From the NCBI GenBank assembly GCA_018697195.1, contig CM031879.1, positions 24,983,660 to 25,047,659 of the forward strand: a stretch of DNA of 64,000 nucleotides, written 5' to 3'. The notes under the pieces were generated by a model. That model ran no database searches, was not told where the DNA came from, and was given only the letters and a program-made list of their open reading frames with translations. The position numbers were made by a program, and so were the translations under genes. This DNA is from Certhia americana. Taxonomy: Eukaryota > Chordata > Aves > Passeriformes > Certhiidae. Positions 1 to 9,850 of this stretch are shown piece by piece (within the stretch, counting starts at the first letter, position 1; each line of letters opens with the position of its first letter).

Positions 1-1566
1 AGCTTCCCCAGCTCATGAAAATGCTCTCCTTAATAGGCTCCCAGCACAGGGTAAAGCACCCCTTGTACAGCTCTCTCCATTTAGGTGACACTGTCAGCAG
101 TTTGCCATATTGTCAAACGCAGCATGATTCAATTCACGTGTTTCTGGGGGGAGCAGGACACTGTGATTACATACCTGCCTGCATTCTGCCTAGATAATTT
201 CATTTTTCATTTAAAAGTTGCCTGCTGAAGCAGAGTCAGAGAGCAGCTCTCACAACTTGTTTATCTCCCTGGGTGAACATTTCAGTGAATAAGACATCGC
301 CTGTATCACCACCAGCAGCAAGTTACCATAGCACACAGCTCATTAAAAGAGCTAATGCAGGTACCTGTCCTTGTTGCAGGATTTGCATTCTTTCACCTGA
401 ATGCACTGAGGCACAAGCCTTACCAATGGTGCCACTCCAACCACAGCTGTTCTGCAGCTCTAGTATTGACTGAGGAAACCAGGCGACTCTAAGTGGCCAC
501 TCTGAGGACCAGCTGCCCCTGGGTGCTTCCATCAGGCCAATACATTCCTGGGGCTGGGAAGGAGACAGGGCAGAAACATAAAGGCTAGGTATTTGTAGTT
601 GGTACTAGAGCTAGCCCTAAGTATATAAACCCAGAGGATATTACAACATTTGTTTCCCTGCAAGGGATTTATATACTTTTATTGACAGGTATGCTGAAGA
701 ATTCAACTGGCCATAGCTGAACACATTTTCACAGTTTTCTAAGATGCTAACCAGCAGACATTTTATTCAGATGATTATCTTCTGATCTTGAAGTTCCAAA
801 TCATTTTTTACTGAGCCTTGAAAGTTTCAATGTGAACTTTAATGGACATCGGAGATGAGTTTTGCAAAAGAAAATGAGCCCTGTAATCTTATTTGTGAAT
901 GTACAAATATAAGCAAATTAAAAGCATGACTGTTTTCAAGGGGATGCTATCACTGAGATTCATTTTAATGAGAGACCCAAACACCTGTGCTGCAATGCCT
1001 TTAGGCAAGAGGATATATGCATACATGAAACTGTGGTCTGAGAAAAGCTTTAGAATAATTTCCATTGCTTTCCCTAATTTCTACCATTAAATTTCATATT
1101 TTTAGCTCCTGATGGGGCTGTTTTTTGTGAGTTTCAGCTTTAGTGGTTCATGCAGGAATATCAAGATATTCCTGAAAAAATGAGTCTATAAAATGTTCTA
1201 AAATGAACAAGTATGCAATGAAAAAGCTCAAGTAAGTGACTCCAAGGTCAACTGACGGGAACTGAAAAGCAGTACAGTAAAAAATGGTTACATTAGATTT
1301 GACTAATTTATGTGCCCCTGGAAACTATGGTGTGTTTAAGTGGCATGACCGGCAGACAGAGTGACAAGTGAGCCAAAGCCTTAACTCTGCCATGTCTCCT
1401 TTGCCTGTTGCTGTCCTGTAGCTTAGGTGGAGCTGGCACTAAGGAGTTTGTCTGTCCAGAACCCCAATGGAATGGACAGACCAAGGTGTGTTGGGTGGAC
1501 AAAAGCAGTCAGACAGATGAATGGCTGGGTAAGTTACAACCAGAAATTTTACTGCTATAAATGTAT

Positions 1567-1568
<2 letters not shown>

Positions 1569-1602
<34 letters not shown>
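1569..1602. repeat. (GT)n microsatellite
   Basis: An uninterrupted run of about 17 GT dinucleotides. It is followed by imperfect GTCTGT/GTATGT units up to about 1619, and the short ORFs across it are artefacts of the repeat. Confidence 0.95.
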
Positions 1603-1603
<1 letters not shown>

Positions 1604-2991
1604 TGTATGTGTCTGTGTAGATACTGATGGAATAGATGGCAAGAAGAGACCCTATTCCACTGAGTCATATAATCATTGTTATCTCAATGGTATCCTCATA
1701 TAAACTCATTAACCTTCAGACTGAGTGTTTTACAAAAGAAGTTCCTAATGACTCAAAATTTCTATCCAAACAACATGGTTACGACTCAGAGGTATGAAAT
1801 TAAGCTATACAGTTGAGAATTGCCTCCTACAAAGTACCACAGCTAAACTTTATGCTAACCTGATTGAGTTTTGGAAATGATACATTTTGTCTTCAAGGTC
1901 TTTAGGTCCAGCAGGAAATTTTAGAATAGGCATTGAGCACTCTGAAAGAAGAAGGAGCTGTCTAAATTACAGGAGTAAGTTACCATTTTCTTTTAGCAAT
2001 AGCAGTAAACATCTCTCTTGTACATGGAGTCAATCTGGGATGTGTGGATTAATCCTAGAAACTCCTGAGTTTCAGAAAGAAACCAAAGATTTGAGTGAGG
2101 AAACTGTGATCAAAATCCCCCTTCCCTACAGACTTCATGAACTACATTGATGCTTTTACACTAAATGATGCTATTTTAAACCAAAGTTAGATGTTCTGAC
2201 AATCTTGATTCTTTGGGATAAGCGTTAAGTCATGCTCTGGTAATTCATATCAGATTTAAAAGCCTCTCTTCTCCAGTGCTCAGTGCAGTGATTTAGGCAT
2301 GTGAAAGTGTAGCTTGCAAGAAAGGAGGATTTCACAAAAACTTGCAGGTCAGATGAGGAATTATCCACAAGGCTATACAACGGCTGAGTGTTTGGACCAT
2401 AACTCTGCATTTAAGTGTCTCAATTCCACATCTGATGCCTTAGTTGTTAATTAGCTCTAATTTCATGTGTTTGGAAGGAATTTTTCCCATGGGAGGTTTC
2501 AAAAAGACTCCAGCTCATTGTTCCTTGAACAGTGATAGTGCTGATGTAATTTAGAGATCATTTTAACTCAACTCAGGCTATACTATTAGAAGTAAAAATT
2601 GTTTCAGCAAAGAAGATGTGCTCATGGTGACCTAACAACCTGTAATAAGGTCCTCAAAATACACACTAAATAGAGGGAAATGGAGATGCCAATTGCCCCT
2701 AGCAATGACACCCACTGTTCTCCTGTAACACTCTGTCACATACTTGTTTTAAATATATTAGTAAAGAATATATTATACTTTATAAAGTAACAATAGATGA
2801 CATAAAGTTATGTTTAGCATTAATAAAGAAAACCTTTTCCGAATTATTTGATGGAGACACTAAGAACTAATGGTGCTGACTAGGAACTAATTACAGCTGC
2901 CCCTCTGGCCTTGGGTTTGCTCATAGGGAGGTTCTGCTTATCCAGGTCTCATGCAGAAAATAAAGATACCACACAAGCTGCTGCTAACTGA

Positions 2992-3072
2992 GGGTGTGTG
3001 TGTGTGGGGGGGGGGGTGTGTGGTGTGGGTGTGTGTGGTGTGTGGTGTGTGTGGGTGTGTGTGGGTGTGTTG
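2992..3072. repeat. Compound GT/GGT-rich repeat with a G-run
   Basis: Strongly strand-asymmetric G/T sequence. GT repeats lead into a run of eleven G, then irregular GTGTGGT and GTGGGT units. The + strand contains almost no A or C over about 80 bases. Many G-runs make it a candidate for unusual DNA structure and for length polymorphism. Confidence 0.9.
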
Positions 3073-4759
3073 GAAACAAGAGACAGAAAGTGTGCCATAC
3101 TCTTCAAAGTGCTGTGCTTGGGGTATGTGCCCATTCAGTAATTGCATAGGACTATGGTGACAGCAGAATTTTGTGATTACACAGCTTAATTGTTCCTGCC
3201 TGTTATAAAGGGCTCTTTGTTTCTGCCATTTGTCTTTCATATTCATCCACACTTTCTATTATGTTTCTGCTTGCTTGTCCCCTGCTTGTCCCCGACCAAT
3301 TCCTCCAGACTATTATTTGCCATTTCAATACACACTGCCATGCATGTCTCAGTTTAACCTTCTCATGCCTCTGCTCTTTCACTTGTTTATGTCTCAGTAG
3401 CTCTCAGCCTGCTCTCCTAATTCTAATTCAGCTCCCACTCACTGAAAACCTCTCTTGCTGATTTTACTTAATACAGTATAATTAAGGATAGGGTTTTCAG
3501 AGGTATATGCATAGGAGGACGGACTTTTCAAGGTGCAAGCTACTTATTATGCTTTTTAGAAACAATGTTAAAATAAAGGTGGCTACAAACACTCCAGGGT
3601 AGACACCTTTGACAAGAGTAGACAATGGGGGCCTTTGTGAGACCCAGCAATGAAACTGTCTTAAATGTCTCCCTCCCTACTGCTTGGTTGAAGGGTAGGT
3701 TGCCCCACACAATTATTATTCTCTCTGGTTAAAAGTAAATAGATGGGGGACAACTGAGTAATGAACAAGATACAGTTCCTGAATTGTCTAGGTCTTCAAA
3801 AACAGCAAGCTGAGAGTGGTTAGATGCACTGCTAGAATCAGTAAAAAGTACTTCCTTAACCTGGTTATTTGTGTCAGGGACAGCAATTCTGTGTTCATGT
3901 GGCACTTACTATGCTTTTGATTTAGGCTTCCCTGGATGCTAATGTTTAACAGAACTTGAGGAATTGCAGACGGATTCACAAACCACTTCTTACTCCGATG
4001 AAACAAAGAAAGAATAATACAAAGAGTATTACAAAGGGTAAAAAGGGATGTCTTCACATCCTGCTCTCATCAGAGTATTATGGGAAACATATAAATGAAG
4101 AAAACAAATCAGTGTCTTGTTCACCTTTCATCAACTACCTAACAACTGCAACCAGTTAATTACACACCTTTAAAATGCATGTACAGGAGAAATGATTCAG
4201 AAAAAAGCTTCTGTAATGAGAAAGAACAGTACAGAAACACTGACTCAATACAGACTCAATACAGGTAAATTTAAGCCTTTAAATCTAAAAGTACTGAAAG
4301 AATGTACTGCATGAAATAGTAAACTAAATGTTGTCTGCTTTATGCTAAGCATTTAATAATCATTAATCAACAATGATTGCTCTACATTTGTTTTTTGCTA
4401 CTAACCTTTATAACCTTTGCTCTTCACTTAAAAGCAAGGTAAGGATTTATACATTACATAGAAGAATTGAATGCTAAATTGATTAAATGTATTGAAGAGT
4501 ACCAAGCAATAAGTAATATTAGGCTGAGTTACTTTCACATTTCTAAATACTTAAGACGCATGTAGCGCAGGCTTGGTAAATACATTATTGCTATGGCAAG
4601 CAGCAGAACATGGGACTTTATACTGATTTTGCAAATCTTCTGGACTTGTCAGGCTTTGCTGAGCTTGCTTTAGCATTCATGCAACTGTTTCACTTCGCTT
4701 ACCTGTAACAACAATCTTATAATGATCAGGAGGTACTTCTCTAATGTACTGATTTCCAC

Positions 4760-5034
4760 TGGTGACCAGTGCTAGGCACGAGGATGTGAGGAAATGGTAT
4801 GAAGCTGGATAAGAGGAACTTCAGATTGGACATAAGGAAAAGGTTCTTCACTGCAAGGGTGGTCAGTCACTGGAACAGGCTCCCTGGGGAAGTGGGCACA
4901 GCCACAAACCTGCCAGTGTTCAAGGAGCATCTAAACAACTTAGCCACATGCTTTAGATTAGATAGTCCTGTGAGGACTGGGGAGCTGGACTTGAAGATTT
5001 TTATGGGTCCCTTTCAAATTGAGATATTCTATGC
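4760..5034 (+). mobile_element. CR1 LINE, truncated 3' end
   Basis: The sequence follows the avian CR1 3' region: a segment like 'ttggacataaggaaaaggtt', then 'cactggaacaggctccctgg', 'gtgttcaaggagcat', and the terminal 'gggtcccttt...attctatg'. It is truncated at the 5' side, as most CR1 copies are. The 'aaggagcat...tagtcctgtgagga' stretch matches the CR1 group also seen at 59355. The 95-codon ORF across it is non-functional. Confidence 0.9.
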
Positions 5035-7459
5035 TCCTGTGTTTTACTTTTTGGTAATTTTATATACTTGTGGGATACAACCATAATACATAGTAATAAG
5101 TGCTAATAAGCAGTTGGTAGAATGAAATGTTTATGCCCTTATAATAATGCAATGCAGGGGATTACAGTGCTGGGATGACAAGTGTGGGGGGGAGGTGCAA
5201 GATGACACTGGAAACTTCAGGGCTGTAAACAAGTCACTGTTGGTCAGCTAAAAATACACTGACCTGGAAAGTTGGGAAAAGCCAGTTGCAGGGGAAACAA
5301 AGCAAACAAACAACTCCCATCACACTGAACCAAACCATCCAAAGACCTGTGGAAAATCCTAAAGGGTGAGCAAAACACCAAGGAGGTGAATGTTAGGAAG
5401 TTGTTATACGAATTTTAGCTGTCTATTATAGACATGTTTTTTTTTCCCCCTTGTAATAGCATTGTTTTCTTTTTCTTGTAATTTTAAAATCTGAACTGAA
5501 AAATCTTTCATGAGCCTGTCAAGAATTGACCTATGTTGAAAACAGACCCTTGACTTTGCAAATCATGTTTGCTTTCTTCTTTCCTATGCAAAAATACGAG
5601 TGTAATAACTGTTCCTTGAGGAATCCAACACAATTAACTTGACCACCAGAAGTTATTGATATATCATTGATATATTTTCTGGCCTTCAAAAAGTATGCTA
5701 TTTTCACAGACCTGTGATAGGATTTCAGGAATAAATTTATTGTGTTTTAATTCTTCTCTTTTTCCCTAATGGAGAGGTCACTAGAGAGTTTTATGCTCTG
5801 TGGCTTGCCTGACCAGCTGGAAGCAAAATCTACTTTATTCTAACCAGACTGTGTTTCAGCATGTATGAGGTATCACATGAATAGTATGTGATGGGTCAAA
5901 GGTAGCAGGAGTTAGGTTCTCAGTCATACAATGAAATGGACATGTGTAATAATACAATACTGAAGATGCTGCAATCGTATTATTTCCAGTACAATAGCAA
6001 GTTTAAGATTTATTATCCTCTTTTGTGCCACACCATTGATTGCTGTCCTTGGGCCACAGGTACTTCAAGCCACAGCTGGACTCTATGAAGTGTTCATCTG
6101 CAATATCCATTAAGCAATCAGACTTTTTGATCCTGTGCCCTTTTTTCACTGCACATTTTCCGTGCTCTGAGGCAGTTGGGTCCAGCCCAGTACTTTCCTC
6201 CTAAATGCACTCCCTCAGAGCAGTACACTCAAACTTTCATTCCTTTACTATATGGAAGATAAAAATGCCTTAAATACCCTACAGATAGTTGTATTTGCAA
6301 ATGTAAGGATTTTAACTCAAAGCAGTTCTTGAATATCTCCCATAGATTTTCTGTGCTCTTAAAATGCAAAATGAAGTTAACCTGGAGGAAACTATACTAA
6401 ATGTGTTTTTAGCTTAAAGCTTGCTGTTAGTTAGTCCATTGAGAGTCTTTTAAATGCATATTGTAGTGCAAAAGTTTTGTAGATTGCCAAGAATGCTTTA
6501 ATGGTACTCTCAGTGGAAAAGTAATTGAAGAGGTGGGTAAAAAGGGCTTGCTTTTTCTTTATTTCAGTCACAGATGCATCAAAGCATAGAAGTAGCAAAA
6601 CATTTTCAGTATGTCCTTGTTATAGCTGAAAGCAATAAAACCTTGTCATTTACTTTTGGGTACCGATGCAGTTGTGGTAGGAATACTTACTAAAATAAAG
6701 AAAAATATAAAATGGTGCATACATTGGTAATGCATTATTTGCAGCTCATAACTTTGGTATCAGCTTTGATAAATTTCACTTTATTCACAACTAAACAAAG
6801 AGTAAGAATGCACATTTCCTGCTAGTTGCTTAACACACACCTGATTTCAAAATGAAGAGAACTGATAAGGCATGATTTGATCTTGAGAGGTTTATAGCAA
6901 AAACCTTTAATCTGAAAAGAGTTTTAGCTCAATAGTTTTAGAGGGAGTTATTTCATACTGTCAGCTTCAAATTCTTTGAAACATTGAGGCACATTCCCAT
7001 AAGGTGCTTCTCTAATGTTACAATTAAAAAGACAATATTGTGTTTTGCAGCAATATTTGTAAACCATTAGTGAAGGTTTCAGAGTAAAATTTTTACATGA
7101 AAATGGATATGGTGGATAGCAGTGGCCAAATCTCTATTCACTTCTACACAATACTCAACCTACCTGTAGAATTTTAAAGACAGCATACTATTTAAATGTG
7201 TTAAGGAATGTATTAAATGAGGGTTAACCAACAATAAAGTTAGTAAGACTTATTTGATTGTAAATGTAATGCTTATTTAAAAATGTGTCAACAAAAAGTG
7301 AAATAGGGTAACAATCACTGGTTTTTCCTGGGTTGCAAATATGTTGGCACCAAGTGATATGTATCAAATCATGAATTTCAGAAAACAAAATCACACCAAA
7401 GCTGATTATGTTTTTTCGTGAAAATGTTTTGAGCATGACCTTGTTTAAAAGATATGTGT
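5035..7459. other. Upstream intergenic DNA, nothing recognised
   Basis: AT-rich unique sequence with no ORF of note, no RNA gene and no mobile element that I recognise. Confidence 0.55.
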
Positions 7460-8060
7460 CTGCCAAGGAAGGCGGGAACCTCTCTGGAACGAAAAATCCC
7501 CTCTCTCTGGACTCTCCTAGTCCCCATGGCCCCCCACACATTGGCTCTGGACTCTCAAACGGCCGAGAAACACGGAGAAGGCGAGCAGGCTTGCAGTGTA
7601 GAGACTCGGGTGAATAGGATTCGGAGCATCTAACCCAGAGGGGAAGCCGCAGGGGACAGGGGGCCGGCGGGAGGCACTCCCGGTCCTGGGTTTTGGCACC
7701 ACACATGGTGGCTCTGAGCTCCCGAGTGGCAGGGAGGCGAGGCAAGCGTTTGGCAGGCCCTGGTTGCAGGGCTGAAAGAAAAAAAACCCAAACCAACAAA
7801 AAAACCCCTTCAGGGCAATAGGATCTCTGATGAAATCCACTCACTGTGCTTCGTGGATGCTGCCCCAATCCCCCCCTGGAAAGAAAGACCAGCCCCAGCT
7901 CCAACCCCTGCAGGACCCCGGGTCCTCCTGCGCCCATCGCAATCCCCCCGAGCCGTCCGGGGGAGTGAGCTCGGGGGAAGGGCAGTGACAATTGCGGGCA
8001 CAGAATGACTATGGGATAACCCCACCACCATGAACCACGCCCCAGCCCCACTAAACAAAG
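7460..8060. other. Isolated GC-rich, CpG-containing block, unidentified
   Basis: A block of about 600 bases with abrupt GC and CpG enrichment, flanked by AT-rich DNA on both sides. On the minus strand an open frame of 279 codons spans 8063-7224, but its protein resembles no family I know and its composition changes sharply where the GC-rich DNA ends. Also on the minus strand, 7701-7684 reads TGGTGCCAAAACCCAGGA, close to a retroviral primer-binding site for tRNA-Phe. A 12-base repeat, CTCTGGACTCTC, occurs near 7505 and 7545. It may be a remnant of an endogenous retroviral LTR plus leader, or a second upstream CpG island. I cannot decide from the sequence alone. Confidence 0.4.
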
Positions 8061-8154
8061 CATTTAAACTCGTAAGCATTGCGGAAATGTTCAGATTTTA
8101 CAAAAGGCTGGGCATGTTGTGTTTGGAATACTGTGTAACAAGACATTTTATAGA

Positions 8155-8242
8155 TAATAATTCATATATATTATTCATATATATTATGAATAATATATAT
8201 TTTAATTCATATATATTTTAATTCATATATATTTTAATTCAT
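8155..8242. repeat. AT-rich palindromic tandem repeat
   Basis: The first part has inverted TTCATATATATTA/TAATATATATGAA-like arms around 8161-8200. It is followed by about three 16-base units of the form TTCATATATATTTTAA. It directly follows the GC-rich block and could form a hairpin. Confidence 0.85.
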
Positions 8243-9199
8243 GTACCTTGTACTAAAAATGGTCTTTAAGTGTGCCTTCCAATTCAATTCATTAATAAGT
8301 AGTCTATCACAGTGTCTTCTAAGACAGTTGTGTCCTATCTCAATAACTGTGGAAATATTTTATCTCTGTAAAAAGACATGGTCAGATTACAGACAACTAT
8401 GCATTCATACTTTTGTAGCTGAGCCTCAAAGTCAAGATCAAATCAATTATGAACAATTTTATATTTGAGCTTGAAAGTAACATTTTATTAATAAATTGCA
8501 AATATCTGACTGCACAGACTCAGGCAGAGGTGTCACCTTACATTGGTTTCCAACAACGGCCTGACTACTGAGAAGTATCTCCCAGCATCTAGTTAGGAAC
8601 TCCCTGAGCCAGACGTAGTTTCTATGTGGGTGATAATCTGTAATGGACTTTCCCTTCATAAACTTGACTCTTGAAGGTACAGGGACATGGAAAAACCTTT
8701 TTCAGACTACACTGGCACCTGCACTTGTTACGGCAACTGGTAAAAACAACTAAACACTGAAAGAAAACACAAGCCCTAGTGTATCCACCTGCACCAGCCA
8801 GGCAAACCCTGCCATCCATGAAGCCAGGACAATGCGGCCAGCTCTGTATGCAGCAGATGTGGCTGACATCAGTCCCGATGAAATCTGGTGTGCTCCAGGG
8901 GAAGTCATCGGCTGATCAAAAATCCTGCCCTTTTGTGTGGGTTACACAAAAACCACACAAAGGTACAGAACATATATGCAAGGTGCAGAACACTTTTGTA
9001 CTGAAAATATTAAGAACTCCCAATATTACATACGAACATCCAAAGAGATTTATTGTTGTCCAAGTGCCAAAAAAAGGCCACAAGAGTGTACTCCTTGTAT
9101 ATTTGAATATCCATCCTCACTGAAGGAAAACACAGCCACTGCAATGCAGCATCCTCAAGTTTTTGGGGACTCAAGCTGTAACTACAGGGGCTGAGGAAG
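8243..9199. other. Proximal upstream flank of IMMP2L
   Basis: Unique sequence between the AT repeat and the CpG island. A 114-codon + strand ORF (8779-9123) is present, but it resembles no family I know, has no strong start context, and overlaps another open frame. I do not call it a gene. Confidence 0.5.
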
Positions 9200-9850
9200 G
9201 GTCAGGCCAAGTCCGTTGTTCGGAGCAGGGCCCGTCCTGCTGTGCGGCACAAGCAGTGTCTGCCAGCCCGCCCTGCCGAGCGCTCCCCTCAGCCGCGGCC
9301 CTCAGGGCGGCCGCTCCGCGAGCACCGCGGGCTCCGCGCGCCGCGCCCGCCCGTCACGTGATGCGGCCGGCTGCGGCCCGCCTCCCGCGGAACGGAGCAA
9401 AGGGTAAGCGGCGGGAGCGGCCGGGGGCCGGGCGGAGCCACGGGAGCCGGGCGGGCTCGGAGAGCCGGGCGGGGAAGGGGCCGCTGGCGGAGGAGGGGGC
9501 GGGGACGGGCGTGAGCAGAGGGGGCTCCAGGCGCGGTGGCGGGATCAGGCAGGCACCCAGCGGCGGGCCCGGCCGAGAGCCGGCGCCAGCAGTCGGTGCC
9601 GCCTGTGCCCCGCCCCCGGCCGGCGCGTCCCTCGGGGCGGGACCCGCGGGGCGGGCGGAAGCGCCGCGCATGGCGCCAGCTGCTGCCTCTCCAGGCCGGT
9701 GTGTGGTGCCTGCCTTCTTCGCCCTTCAGATTGCCGAGATAGCTATTTATTTCCCGGGAAGGGACTGGGTTGAAGGGACCCGGCAGAGTCAGTAGTGAGG
9801 CTCGCCCTGCTCTGTGCATCCTGCGCCTGTCAGGCGGTGTGGCAGCCGGC
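9200..9850 (+). promoter_or_regulatory. CpG island promoter of IMMP2L
   Basis: A dense CpG island begins near 9200 and fades by about 9850. It contains a palindromic E-box TCACGTGA (9354-9361, the USF/MITF/TFE type), several GC boxes (about 9608-9617, 9634-9641 and 9648-9655), and an imperfect NRF1-like GCGCATGGCGC at about 9666. No TATA box was noticed, as is usual for housekeeping mitochondrial genes. Downstream of the exon 1 donor the + strand is strongly G-rich, which fits + strand transcription. The exact start site cannot be fixed from sequence. The long ORFs through the island on both strands are a by-product of the GC composition. Confidence 0.85.
9300..9403 (+). other. IMMP2L: IMMP2L exon 1 (5' UTR), start approximate
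   Basis: The 3' boundary is set by a consensus donor, AAAGG|GTAAGCGG, with GT at 9404. It lies inside the CpG island and is the best donor upstream of coding exon 2. The exon 1 start is a guess within the island. The exon has no in-frame start for the peptidase, in keeping with the non-coding first exon known for this gene in mammals. An ATG at 9361, directly overlapping the E-box, would open a short upstream reading frame if transcription starts before it. GTGAGC at 9511 is a possible alternative donor. Confidence 0.6.

Larger units (their letters stand above)
1..4759. other. Upstream intergenic flank, no gene recognised
   Basis: I see no convincing coding exon here. All ORFs are short, and several are made only of GT/CA repeat (for example around 1430-1640 and 2940-3250). 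The DNA is AT-rich and mostly unique sequence, with two GT-rich simple repeats listed separately. In other vertebrates DOCK4 lies upstream of IMMP2L on the same strand, so this is probably the DOCK4-IMMP2L interval. That is inferred from gene order, because no DOCK4 exon was identified. Confidence 0.6.

Noticed and set aside
2938..3252. 104-codon His/Thr/Pro-rich minus ORF
   Set aside because: Translation of the GT-rich repeat.
8779..9123. 114-codon + ORF upstream of the promoter
   Set aside because: No family resemblance, no clear start or splice context, and an overlapping frame is equally open.
9163..9795. 210-codon + ORF and its 176-codon antisense partner across the CpG island
   Set aside because: Ala/Arg/Gly/Pro-rich in every frame, as GC-rich DNA without stops gives. 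The frame runs straight through the exon 1 donor and resembles no protein.
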